This document shows, piece after piece, positions 36,305 to 44,752 of a stretch of DNA of 64,000 nt (its first letter is position 1; each line of letters starts with the position of its first letter). This DNA is from Nonomuraea wenchangensis. GTDB taxonomy: Bacteria; Actinomycetota; Actinomycetes; Streptosporangiales; Streptosporangiaceae. A program made the translations under genes and the position numbers. The notes beneath the pieces were generated by a model. It worked only from the letters and a program-made list of their open reading frames with translations, searched no databases and was not told where the DNA came from. The stretch is from positions 62,001 through 126,000 of the forward strand of contig NZ_FOHX01000005.1 of NCBI RefSeq assembly GCF_900111685.1, given 5' to 3'.

Positions 36305-37825
36305 ATGGCGCAAGGGGTGGACCGTGTGAGAGCAAGACCTGGCAATACGGTTGCGGGTTCCCAAGTCGCCCCGGGTACGCGGGGGTCGCGGAACGACCAG
36401 CCGCGCCCCCGGCGCACGTCCCTCACGCCCCTGGGATGGGTGAGCGTGGGGCTGACCGGGGTGCTGGTGGCGGGGACGCTGGGCGGCTACGCCTACTACC
36501 GCAGCATCTTCAGCAGCATCGAGCAGGAGGACATCGTGGTCGACGCGACCCGGCCTCCCGAGACCGGCGCGCTCAACGTGCTGCTCGTCGGCTCAGACTC
36601 GCGCGAGGGCGACAACAAGAAGTACGGCGCCAAGTCGCAGGGCCTGGGTGAGCGCACCGACACGATCATGCTGCTGCACATCTCCCCTAACCGCGACAAA
36701 GCCACCATGATCAGCTTCCCGCGTGACTCGATGGTGGCGGTGCCCCAGTGCACGGGCCACAACGGCACCGTGATCGGGCCCGGCATCCGCCAGATCAACT
36801 CCGCCTTCAACGACGGCGGCATCAACTGCACGATCAAGACGCTCGAGTCGCTCACCAACATCAAGATCGACCACTTCGTCAAGGTCGACTTCACCGGCTT
36901 CAAGGGCGTCGTCGACGCGCTCGGCGGCATCGAGATCTGCCTGCCCAAGCCGGTCAACGACCCCAAGGCGAAGCTGGTGCTCGGCGCGGGCAAGCACGTG
37001 GTGAGCGGCGAGCAGGCACTCGGGTACGTACGCACCCGCTACGCGCTCGGCGACGGCAGCGACCTCAGCCGCATCCAGCGCCAGCAGGTCTTCCTCACCA
37101 AGGTGCTGGCGAAGGTCACCGACGGCGGACTGCTCACCAACCCGGTCAAGCTCAACGGCTTCCTGCACTCGGCCGCCGCCGCCGTCACTGTGGACAGCGG
37201 GCTGACGCCGGACCGGATGCTGGAGATCGCCGACAGCGTCAAGGGGCTGACGGCCAAGGAGCTCAAGGGCATCACGGTGCCGGTGGAGGCGTACCCGCAG
37301 GACAAGAACCGGGTGCAGTTCAGCGAGCCGGCCGCGCGCAACTTCTTCGAGGCCGTGCGCAACGACGTCGAGGTCACCGCCACGCCCACGCCCGGCAAGC
37401 CGGCCGCGCGGAAGATCGAGCACGGCCAGGTGCGGGTGCAGGTGCTCAACGGCACCGGCGAGCAGGGCAAGGCCCTGCAGGTGGCCGAGGAGCTGACCGC
37501 GCAGGGGTTCGCGGTCATCCAGGTCGGCAACGCGCCCGCCACCCCGGTCACCGCCCTCCGCTACGCCAAGAAGGACGCCGAGGACGGGCCGGCGTACGCC
37601 GACGCGGTCGCCGCCCGGCTGTCCAAGGACAAGCGGACGCCGACGGCGGGCAAGGTCGCGCCGCTCAACACCGACGTCTACCGGTCGAAGGTGCCCACGC
37701 CGAAGGGCGGGCCGGTCGTGCAGCTCGTCATCGGGGCCGACTGGCCTGGGGTGCGGGTGTTGTCGGCGATCCCTGACTCGCTCAAGGACAAGGTCATCGA
37801 CGTCAACACCGATCCCTGCAAGTAA
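36305..37825 (+). CDS. LytR-CpsA-Psr (LCP) family cell wall polymer ligase
   Basis: This 506-residue membrane-anchored enzyme transfers lipid-linked polymers to peptidoglycan (in mycolic relatives, arabinogalactan). A cytoplasmic Pro/Arg-rich head is followed by a helix at about 44-64, then the LCP domain with LLVGSDSR (93-100), ERTDTIMLLH (116-125) and MISFPRDSMV (135-144), whose Arg and Asp residues bind the polyprenyl pyrophosphate head. The ALGYVRTRYALGDGSDLSRI strand is also typical. A C-terminal LytR_C domain starts near VRVQVLNGTGEQGKA (about 377). It probably supports teichoic-acid-like or capsule attachment. It is followed by an unusual repeat membrane protein. Confidence 0.93.
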   Translation: MAQGVDRVRARPGNTVAGSQVAPGTRGSRNDQPRPRRTSLTPLGWVSVGLTGVLVAGTLGGYAYYRSIFSSIEQEDIVVDATRPPETGALNVLLVGSDSREGDNKKYGAKSQGLGERTDTIMLLHISPNRDKATMISFPRDSMVAVPQCTGHNGTVIGPGIRQINSAFNDGGINCTIKTLESLTNIKIDHFVKVDFTGFKGVVDALGGIEICLPKPVNDPKAKLVLGAGKHVVSGEQALGYVRTRYALGDGSDLSRIQRQQVFLTKVLAKVTDGGLLTNPVKLNGFLHSAAAAVTVDSGLTPDRMLEIADSVKGLTAKELKGITVPVEAYPQDKNRVQFSEPAARNFFEAVRNDVEVTATPTPGKPAARKIEHGQVRVQVLNGTGEQGKALQVAEELTAQGFAVIQVGNAPATPVTALRYAKKDAEDGPAYADAVAARLSKDKRTPTAGKVAPLNTDVYRSKVPTPKGGPVVQLVIGADWPGVRVLSAIPDSLKDKVIDVNTDPCK

Positions 37826-37976
37826 GGCGGACGCGTCTCCCCCTTCTGCGCTGGGACGCAAGCGACGCCGGTTACTTAGAGTGATTTTAGCGAAACGCGT
37901 GGAATTTCCGGACAAGTCGGGTTCGACTCTGCTAAGAAAGGGCGCGGTCACAATACGTACTTAGAGAGGTTCCATC

Positions 37977-39176
37977 GTGGTGCGCGACGAGAACGACAGG
38001 CCATACGAGGACGGCCAGGGGAGGCCGGTCAACCCGGACCTGACGGGCGACGTGCTGTCCCCACGGTGGAGCACGGACGACACCGACGAGCAGCCCGCCA
38101 TCCAGGTCTCCCCGTCCGGCGAGACCTACATCCTGCCGCCCGAGCCCGGCCGCGACGTGCTCGACGACCTCCCGCCGGCCTCCTCGGACGTCCTTTCCCC
38201 CGCCGGCCAGGGTCAGAGCGGCGAGCCCGCGTACCTGCCGCTCGACCGTGCCTACGACGGCCCGTCCGACGACGACCGTCCCGCCGGCCCCGACGCTCAG
38301 GAGGGCGGCTCGTACGACGAGAGCTCGTACGCCAACGGCTCCTACGAGGAGGGCTCGTACGACAAGGGCTCGTACGACGAGGGCAGGTACGACGAGGGCT
38401 CCTACGACGGCGACTCGCGCGACGCGGGCTCGCATGACGGCGGCTCCTACGACAACGCGTCCTACGACGGCGGCTCCTACGGCAACGGCTCCTACGACGC
38501 CGGGTTCGACGACGAGCGGCCCCGGCGCGGTTTCCTCGGCTCCGGCTGGACCGACGACTCCGACGACGCCGCCCGTTCCGACCGCTCCGAGCGCGAGGGG
38601 CGCGGCCGTACCCGGATGCTGGTGCTGGCCGCCGCCGCGGTGGTGCTGGTCGGCGTGGGGGCGGGCTTCGCGCTCACCGGAGGCTCCGACGACCCGTGCA
38701 CCGACGGCCGCTGCGCGAGCGCGGGTCAGGTGAGCACGCCCGTCGACTCCGCCGACGACGAGGCCGAGGAGGAGGCCGCCGAGCCCGCGGAGGAGGAGAC
38801 CGCCGACCCGGCCGCGACCACGACCGCGGACCCGTCCCCGACCGCCGCGCCGACGCGGACGACCCGCGAGCCGGCCGCGCGGCCCACGGCCACCCGGAGC
38901 GAGGAGCAGGCGACGCGCCCGAGCGCGCGCCCGTCCCGTTCGCAGGAGCCCGAGACGCGGGACAGCGGCGACCAGAACGGTACGGTCCGCGACTCGCAGA
39001 CGGAGCAGACCGCGAAGAACGAGCAGAGCGCGAAGAACGAGCAGACCGCGAAGAACGAGCAGCCCACGCGGACGGCGGAGAAACCGGCCGAGGAGTCCGT
39101 CACCCAGGAGCCCGAGCCCGCGCCGACCAAGGAGGAGCGGAAGGGGCTGTTCGACTACCTCTTCCCCTGGGCCTGA
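37977..39176 (+). CDS. Single-pass membrane protein with Ser-Tyr-Asp repeats
   Basis: This 399-residue protein is of unknown family. Residues 110-176 are about twelve GSYDx/GSYxx pentads (such as EGSYDKGSYDEGRYDEGSYD), strongly acidic and tyrosine-rich. A helix at about 213-234 (RMLVLAAAAVVLVGVGAGFAL) separates this cytoplasmic half from an outer Glu/Ala/Thr-rich half with a close cysteine pair (241, 246) and an AKNEQ repeat (four imperfect copies, about 340-360). The GTG at 37977 is preceded by AGAGAGG. It lies behind the LCP gene with a 151-base gap containing two TACTTAGAG copies. A tyrosine-rich repetitive tail may be a phase-separating or polymerising scaffold, or a kinase target; both are guesses. 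Confidence 0.75.
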   Translation: MVRDENDRPYEDGQGRPVNPDLTGDVLSPRWSTDDTDEQPAIQVSPSGETYILPPEPGRDVLDDLPPASSDVLSPAGQGQSGEPAYLPLDRAYDGPSDDDRPAGPDAQEGGSYDESSYANGSYEEGSYDKGSYDEGRYDEGSYDGDSRDAGSHDGGSYDNASYDGGSYGNGSYDAGFDDERPRRGFLGSGWTDDSDDAARSDRSEREGRGRTRMLVLAAAAVVLVGVGAGFALTGGSDDPCTDGRCASAGQVSTPVDSADDEAEEEAAEPAEEETADPAATTTADPSPTAAPTRTTREPAARPTATRSEEQATRPSARPSRSQEPETRDSGDQNGTVRDSQTEQTAKNEQSAKNEQTAKNEQPTRTAEKPAEESVTQEPEPAPTKEERKGLFDYLFPWA

Positions 39177-39264
39177 GCCTCCGGGCGGGAAACGGTCCCG
39201 GCCGCGGTGTCGCCCGGGGCCGGGGCCGTGCGAGGATGCGGATCAAGGTGCTGTTCGGGCACAA

Positions 39265-39280
39265 TGGAAACCGCTTTCCA
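39265..39280 (+). promoter_or_regulatory. LacI-type operator upstream of the LacI regulator gene
   Basis: TGGAAACCGCTTTCCA is a near-perfect 16-base palindrome (only the central bases are asymmetric) immediately before the AGGGGGAGG ribosome-binding site and 13 bases before the GTG start. This is the classic LacI/CcpA-type operator form. The site at 47884-47899 has the same GGAAANCGCTTTCC core, so both are probably bound by this protein. Confidence 0.8.
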
Positions 39281-39293
39281 AGGGGGAGGTCTC

Positions 39294-40289
39294 GTGGTCA
39301 CGCTTGAGGACGTCGCCAAGCAGGCGGGCGTCTCGCTGGCGACCGCCTCGCGGGTGCTCAACGGCAGCACCCGCCAGGTGGGCGCGGCCCTGCGGGCCCG
39401 CGTCGAGCAGGCCGCCGACGAGCTGGGCTACCGCGCCAACATCGCGGCCCAGACGCTGGCCAGGGGAGCCGGGAACGTCATCGGCATCGTCGTGCACGAC
39501 CTGACCGACCCCTACTTCGCCGCGCTCGCCGACGGCGCGATGCGGGCCGCGGCCACCCAGGGCCTGCTGGTCATGGTGGGCACCACGCACCGCGACCCCG
39601 AGCAGGAGATCGCCTACGTCGCCACGCTGAGCGCCCAGCGCGTCCGCGCCGTGCTGCTGGTCGGCTCCCGCGTGGCCGATCCCCAGGTCACCGGGCGGCT
39701 CCGCGACGAGCTGGCCCGCTACCGGGCCGGCGGCGGCCGGGCCGCCTGCGTCGGCCAGGACCTCCTCGGCGTCGACACCGTCGCGCCCGCCAACCGCGCC
39801 GGCGCGGCGGAGCTGGCGCGGGCGCTCGCCGGGCTCGGCCACACCCGCTTCGCGGTGCTGGCCGGGCCGCCGCACCTGGTGACGGCGGCCGACCGGTGCG
39901 CGGGCTTCGCCGGGGCGCTGGAGGAGCTGGGGCTGCCCGCGCCGCAGATCGTCCCCGGGCCGTTCGACCGCGACGGCGGCCACGAGGCCGCGCGGCGCGT
40001 CGATCCGGACGTCACCTGCGTGTTCGCGGTCAACGACGTCATGGCCGTGGGCGCGCTGGCCGCCTACCGCGAGGCCGGGGTGCGGGTGCCGGAGGACGTG
40101 TCGGTGGCCGGGTTCGACGACATCGTCACGCTGCGTGATCACGTTCCGGCGCTGACGACCGTACGGCTGCCGCTCAAGGACATGGGAGCGCGGGCGCTGG
40201 AGCTGGCGCTCGCCGAGGACGTCGCCCCGGTGGTCGAGCAGGTCGCCGGCGAGGTCGTGCTGCGCGAGAGCGTACGGAGGCTCGGTTGA
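39294..40289 (+). CDS. LacI family transcriptional regulator
   Basis: This 331-residue regulator has a LacI helix-turn-helix at the very N-terminus (VTLEDVAKQAGVSLATASRV, residues 2-21), the hinge NGSTRQVGAALRARVEQAADELGY, and a type-1 periplasmic-binding-like effector domain (FAVNDVMAVGALAAYREAGVRVPEDVSVAGFDD). GTG 39294 is chosen because AGGGGGAGG precedes it and the frame's earlier ATGs give an implausible tail before the HTH. A palindromic operator overlaps the leader, implying autoregulation. It heads a plus-strand run (isomerase-like gene next) and probably also controls the minus-strand sugar operon starting at 47860. Confidence 0.93.
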   Translation: MVTLEDVAKQAGVSLATASRVLNGSTRQVGAALRARVEQAADELGYRANIAAQTLARGAGNVIGIVVHDLTDPYFAALADGAMRAAATQGLLVMVGTTHRDPEQEIAYVATLSAQRVRAVLLVGSRVADPQVTGRLRDELARYRAGGGRAACVGQDLLGVDTVAPANRAGAAELARALAGLGHTRFAVLAGPPHLVTAADRCAGFAGALEELGLPAPQIVPGPFDRDGGHEAARRVDPDVTCVFAVNDVMAVGALAAYREAGVRVPEDVSVAGFDDIVTLRDHVPALTTVRLPLKDMGARALELALAEDVAPVVEQVAGEVVLRESVRRLG

Positions 40290-40311
40290 CGCGGGCGTAC
40301 GGGAGGCCCGA

Positions 40312-41085
40312 GTGAGGCTGGCGGTCAGCACGCTGGGGATGCCCGGCGAAGGGCTCGGCCGGGCCGTGGAGCTCGCGGCGCGGCACGGGTGCGAAGGGCT
40401 GGAGCTGCGCCTGCATCCGGACACCGGGGTGCACGCCGGGCTGGACGCGGCGGAGCGGCGCGCGGTGCGGGCCAGAGTGGAGGACGCGGGCCTGGAGATC
40501 GCCGCCTTGGCGGGATATGTCAGGATCTGCGAGCCGGGGCCGGACGAGCCGGTCACCGATGCCCTCCTCGCCGACCTGCGTCTGGCCGCCGACCTGGGCG
40601 CGCCCGGGGTGCGGGTGTTCCCGCGCGGCGCGGACCCGGCGATCGGCGCGCGGCGGCTGAGGGCGGTCGCCGGGAGCGCCGCCGGGCTCGGCGTCCGGGT
40701 GCTGGTCGAGACGCACGACGCGATGGCGACCTGCGCGGCCGTGGCCGGGCTGCTCGACGCGGCCGCCCTCCCCGGCGTCACGGGCGCGATCTGGGACGTG
40801 CTGCACCCCTGGCGGCACGGCGAGCCGCCGGCAGAGTCGCTGGCCGCGCTCGGCCCGCACCTCGCGTACGTGCAGATCAAGGACGCGGTCTCGGCCGAGG
40901 ACACCACGCCGGTCCCTCTGGGGGCGGGCTCGGTGCCGCTGGAGGAGGCGGGCGCCCTGCTGCGCGCGGCCGGCTACACAGGCTGGGTGTCGCTGGAGTG
41001 GGAGCGGACGTGGTATCCGCACGTCGCGCCGGTCGAGGAGATCCTGCCGGGCGCGGCGGCCTGGGTGCGGCGCTTCACGGGCTGA
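40312..41085 (+). CDS. Sugar phosphate isomerase/epimerase-like TIM-barrel protein
   Basis: This is a 257-residue protein of the AP-endonuclease-2/xylose-isomerase-like TIM-barrel family. Features are LAVSTLGMPGEGLGRAVELAARHGCEGLELRL at the N-terminus, VRVLVETHDAMAT (metal-binding Glu/His, about 131-143), GAIWDVLHPWRHGE (about 159-172), YVQIKDAV and WVSLEWERTWYP. Such enzymes isomerise, epimerise or dehydrate sugars and inositols. It starts at GTG 40312, 22 bases after the LacI gene, so it is the regulator's operon partner. It is a different subfamily from the isomerase at 44728-45570. The actual substrate is unknown. Confidence 0.87.
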   Translation: MRLAVSTLGMPGEGLGRAVELAARHGCEGLELRLHPDTGVHAGLDAAERRAVRARVEDAGLEIAALAGYVRICEPGPDEPVTDALLADLRLAADLGAPGVRVFPRGADPAIGARRLRAVAGSAAGLGVRVLVETHDAMATCAAVAGLLDAAALPGVTGAIWDVLHPWRHGEPPAESLAALGPHLAYVQIKDAVSAEDTTPVPLGAGSVPLEEAGALLRAAGYTGWVSLEWERTWYPHVAPVEEILPGAAAWVRRFTG

Positions 41086-41116
41086 GCCGACCGGCTTGTG
41101 CCGCTTAGATAGCGGT

Positions 41117-42067
41117 ATGTCCGCATCTAACATGGCAAGATCCAACACGGCGAGGAACAAGGTCCTCGTGGTCGGCATGGACGGGTTGCGCTTCGACCTG
41201 CTGGCCGCCTCGGGCGCGCCGGTCCTGACCGCGCTGATGTCCGCCGGCGCGTACGGCACCAGCATGCTCCCCTACGGCGAGGCCGGCGCGCCGCGCACCG
41301 AGTCGATCGGCGAGGTCGTGCCGAAGAGCCCCGAGCCGGGCGACGGCGGTCGGGCGATCCGCTCGCGCACCGACTCGGGCCCCGGCTGGTCGTCCATCGC
41401 GACGGGGGTGTGGCCCGACAAGCACGGCGTCGTGGACAACGCCTTCGCCGACCCCCGTTTCATGAAATTTCCGGACTTCCTGACGCGGGCGAAGAATGTC
41501 CGCCCCGACCTGGTGACCTCGGCGTTCTTCTCCTGGGCCGCGCTCGCCGAGCACGGCGCCTTCGGCCCGGCCATCGACCACCGTTTCGTCCTGGACGGCT
41601 ACACCTGCGAGGGCGGCTGGAGCGCGGCCGACGAGCGGGTGACCGCCGCCGCCGAGCGCCACCTCGGCGAGGACGACCCCGACGCGGTCTTCGTCTACCT
41701 CGGCGACACCGACGAGGTCGCCCACGAGCTCGGCCCCCGCTGCCCCGAGTACGCCGCCGCACTCCAGACCCAGGACGCGCACCTGGGCCGCCTGCTGGAC
41801 GCCGTGCGCGCCCGGCCGGCGTACCGGGAGGAGCACTGGACCGTCCTCGTCACCACCGACCACGGCCACGTGGACGAGGGCGGCCACGGCGGCGTATCAG
41901 ACGAGGAGCGCACGGTCTTCGTCATCGCCCACCACCTCGGCCGGGACCTCGGCGGGCGGCGGCTCGCCGCTCCGCGCCTGGTGGACGTGGGCCCGACGGC
42001 CCTGGCCGCGCTGGGCGTGGCGATCGAGCCGGCCTGGGACCTGGACGGCGCGCCCCTGGAGCGGTGA
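41117..42067 (+). CDS. Alkaline phosphatase superfamily / nucleotide pyrophosphatase-like phosphodiesterase
   Basis: This 316-residue protein is of the type I phosphodiesterase/nucleotide pyrophosphatase fold. Asp22 (VVGMDGLRFD) is the first metal ligand. By alignment with NPP enzymes (TFPN...TGLYP), Ser87 in SGPGWSSIATGVWP takes the nucleophile position. YLGDTDEVAH and TTDHGHVDEGGHGG supply the other metal ligands. No signal peptide is evident, unlike many NPPs. The start could also be the ATG at 41132. The gene lies in the LacI-associated cluster; whether it acts on a sugar phosphate, nucleotide or cyclitol phosphodiester is open. Confidence 0.85.
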   Translation: MSASNMARSNTARNKVLVVGMDGLRFDLLAASGAPVLTALMSAGAYGTSMLPYGEAGAPRTESIGEVVPKSPEPGDGGRAIRSRTDSGPGWSSIATGVWPDKHGVVDNAFADPRFMKFPDFLTRAKNVRPDLVTSAFFSWAALAEHGAFGPAIDHRFVLDGYTCEGGWSAADERVTAAAERHLGEDDPDAVFVYLGDTDEVAHELGPRCPEYAAALQTQDAHLGRLLDAVRARPAYREEHWTVLVTTDHGHVDEGGHGGVSDEERTVFVIAHHLGRDLGGRRLAAPRLVDVGPTALAALGVAIEPAWDLDGAPLER

Positions 42068-42148
42068 TCCATTTTTCATCAGGTGTTGAATTTCTGCCCG
42101 GCAGGCGTGACACTGATGACAGGACGCTGAACGGCAGGGGCGCACACG

Positions 42149-44752
42149 ATGAACACGGCACTGGACTTCTCCGAGATCGACGGCGGCATGCTCGCCGAGG
42201 TCGGCGGCAAGGCCGCGAACCTCGGCGAGCTCACCCGCGCGGGGCTGCCCGTCCCGCCCGGCTGGGTGCTGACCACCGACGCCTACGGCCTGGCCGCCAC
42301 CGGCCTCGACCTGACGCCGGACGACACGCTCGCCGAGCGCGCCCGGCGGCACCTGCTGGAGGCGCGGGTCCCCGAGGACGTCCACGAGACGATCGTCAAG
42401 CGCTACGCGGCGCTCGGCCCTGACGTGGCGGTGGCCGTGCGCTCGTCGGCCACCGCCGAGGACCTGCCGTTCGCCAGCTTCGCCGGGCAGCAGGACACCT
42501 ATCTCAACGTCGTCGGCGCCGAGGCCGTGATCGAGGCCGTACGCCGCTGCTGGGCCTCGCTCTGGACCGACCGCGCGGTGGCCTACCGCGAGGCCAACGG
42601 CATCGACCACGCCGCCGTCCGCCTCGCCGTGGTCGTCCAGGTCATGGTGGACGCGCGGGTGGCGGGCGTGATGTTCACCGCCAACCCGGTCACCGGGCGG
42701 CGGCGCGAGACCGTCATCGACGCCAGCCCTGGGCTCGGCGAGGCCGTCGTCTCCGGCGCGGTCAACCCCGACCGCTTCGTGGCGTACGACGGCGAGATCC
42801 TGGAGCGCCGGGCCGGCGACAAGCGCGTGGCCGTCCGCCCGCTGCCCGGCGGCGGCACCGAACGCGTCGAGACCGCTCACGACGGATTCTGCCTCACCGA
42901 CGCCGAGGTGCTGCGCCTGGCCGAGCTGGGCCGCCGCGTCGAGGACCACTACGGCGCGCCCCAGGACACCGAGTGGGCCGTCGACGCCGGCGGCGCGCTC
43001 TGGCTCACCCAGGCCAGGCCGATCACCACGCTCTACCCGCTGCCCGAGCCGGCCCGGCCCGGCCTGCGCGTCTACCTCTCGCTCAACGTCGTCCAGGGCG
43101 TCATGGGCCCGCTCACCCCGATGGGTCTGGCGGCGTTCCGGCTGCTCGGCGGGGGAGCGGCGGGCATCGCCGGCCACGGCCCGGCCGACCCGCTCGACGG
43201 CCCGGCCTTCATGTCCGTCTCAGGGCAGCGAATCTGGCTCGACCTCACCACCGCGGTACGCAGCCGCCCCGGCCGGGCCATCCTGCCTCGCGTCCTCACC
43301 CTCGGCGAGGCCCGCGGCGTGACCCTCGTGCGGCGGCTGTTCGACGATCCGCGCCTGGAGCTCGCCCGCTCCTCGCGCCGCCCGTTCCTGCGCGGCCTGG
43401 CCCGCTTCGCCCGGCGCGTCCACCTGCCCTCGCGGGCGTTCCTGGCGCTCACCGCGCCGGAACGCGCGCTCGGCTACACCCGCCTGGTCGGCGAGGTGCT
43501 CGACCGGCGGCTGCGGGTGCCCGCCACCGCCACGCCCGCGCAACGCCTGGACCACGCCGAGCGGCTGCTGGCCGGCACGTTCCCGTCGATCGTCTCCGTG
43601 ATGCCGATCGTGATCATCGGCTACGGCCTGTTCGCGCTGGCCGGCCGGCTCTCCGGTCTGTCGCTGGCCGAGATGCAGGACGTGCTCCGCGGCCTCCCGC
43701 ACAACCCCACCACCGAGATGGACCTGAAGCTGTGGGAGCTGGCCACCCGCGTCGAGCCGGAGCCGTTCGCCGAGCTGACGGTCGCCGAGCTGGTCCGCCG
43801 CTACGAGGCCGGCGAGCTGCCGCCGGTCGCGCAGCGCGGCGTCGCCGCGTTTCTCGCCGAGTACGGCCACCGCGGCGTCGCCGAGATCGACCTCGGCGTG
43901 CCCCGCTGGTCGGAGGAGCCCGCCCATATCCTCGGCGCGCTGGCCAACTACCTGCGCATGGACGCCGGCTCCGACCTCGCGCCCGCCGCGCTGTTCGCCA
44001 AGGGCGAGGCCCAGGCGCGGGAGGCCGCCGCCCGCGTGGTCGCCGCGGCCCGCGCCAAAGGCCGGTGGCGGGCCCCCGTGACGCGGTTCGCGCTGCGGCG
44101 CACCCGTACCTATGCCGGGCTGCGCGAGCTGCCCAAGTTCTACCTCGTCAGGGCGCTGTCCGGGGTGCGGCACAGCCTGCTCGCCGTCGGGGAGCACCTG
44201 ACCGGGCTGGGCGTGCTGGACGCGCCCGGCGACGTGTTCTTCCTCGACCTGCGCGAGGCCAGGGCCGCGCTGGCCGGCGGCGACCTGCGGGAGCTGGTGG
44301 CGCGGCGCAAGGCCGAGTACGAACGCGAGTCGCGCCGCCGGCACGTGCCCCGGATGCTGCTGTCCGACGGCACCGAGCCCGAGGCGCTGGCCTCCCCGGC
44401 GGCCGAGGGCGCGCTCACCGGCACCCCGGCCTCGGCCGGCACGGTCACCGGCCGGGCCCGCGTCGTGCTCGACCCCGTCGGCGCGCACCTGGAGCCGGGC
44501 GAGATCCTGGTCTGCCCCTCCACCGACCCGGGCTGGACGCCGCTGTTCCTGACGGCGGGCGGGCTGGTCATGGAGATGGGCGGGGCCATGTCGCACGGCG
44601 CGGTGGTGGCCCGTGAGTACGGCATCCCGGCCGTCGTCGGCGTCCCCGACGCCACCCACCGCATCACGACCGGGCAGGAGATCGAGCTCGACGGCGCGGC
44701 CGGCACGGTCACGCCGTCGGTGCCGGATCAGGCTCGTACGACCTCCGCGTAG
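42149..44752 (+). CDS. PEP-synthase-like / rifampicin phosphotransferase-like protein
   Basis: This 867-residue three-domain protein matches the length and order of rifampicin phosphotransferase (Rph). It has an ATP-grasp domain (1-320; SSATAEDLPFASFAGQQDTYLN, GVMFTANPVTGR, EWAVDAGGALWLTQARPITTLYP), a variable middle domain (about 325-740) and a phosphohistidine swivel domain with GGAMSHGAVVAREYGIP carrying the catalytic histidine. Rph phosphorylates C21 of rifamycins using ATP. The middle segment here (VYLSLNVVQGVMGPLTPMG) differs from the VYLSVAHQQMMTD-type start I recall for known Rph, so drug specificity is uncertain and a metabolic dikinase is possible. The 3' end overlaps the convergent isomerase gene by 25 bases. 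Confidence 0.8.
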   Translation: MNTALDFSEIDGGMLAEVGGKAANLGELTRAGLPVPPGWVLTTDAYGLAATGLDLTPDDTLAERARRHLLEARVPEDVHETIVKRYAALGPDVAVAVRSSATAEDLPFASFAGQQDTYLNVVGAEAVIEAVRRCWASLWTDRAVAYREANGIDHAAVRLAVVVQVMVDARVAGVMFTANPVTGRRRETVIDASPGLGEAVVSGAVNPDRFVAYDGEILERRAGDKRVAVRPLPGGGTERVETAHDGFCLTDAEVLRLAELGRRVEDHYGAPQDTEWAVDAGGALWLTQARPITTLYPLPEPARPGLRVYLSLNVVQGVMGPLTPMGLAAFRLLGGGAAGIAGHGPADPLDGPAFMSVSGQRIWLDLTTAVRSRPGRAILPRVLTLGEARGVTLVRRLFDDPRLELARSSRRPFLRGLARFARRVHLPSRAFLALTAPERALGYTRLVGEVLDRRLRVPATATPAQRLDHAERLLAGTFPSIVSVMPIVIIGYGLFALAGRLSGLSLAEMQDVLRGLPHNPTTEMDLKLWELATRVEPEPFAELTVAELVRRYEAGELPPVAQRGVAAFLAEYGHRGVAEIDLGVPRWSEEPAHILGALANYLRMDAGSDLAPAALFAKGEAQAREAAARVVAAARAKGRWRAPVTRFALRRTRTYAGLRELPKFYLVRALSGVRHSLLAVGEHLTGLGVLDAPGDVFFLDLREARAALAGGDLRELVARRKAEYERESRRRHVPRMLLSDGTEPEALASPAAEGALTGTPASAGTVTGRARVVLDPVGAHLEPGEILVCPSTDPGWTPLFLTAGGLVMEMGGAMSHGAVVAREYGIPAVVGVPDATHRITTGQEIELDGAAGTVTPSVPDQARTTSA

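Noticed and set aside
37915..37930. GTCGGGTTCGACTC, resembling a tRNA T-arm
   Set aside because: No acceptor, D or anticodon arms can be folded around it, and it lies in a promoter-like gap.
41101..41115. CCGCT-TAGAT-AGCGG short hairpin before the phosphodiesterase-like gene
   Set aside because: Five-base arms are common by chance in this GC range, and it may simply overlap a -10 element.
42068..42148. Possible rifamycin-associated element before the Rph-like gene
   Set aside because: I looked for a palindrome of the reported kind and saw none; the leader only shows a short A/T-rich stretch.
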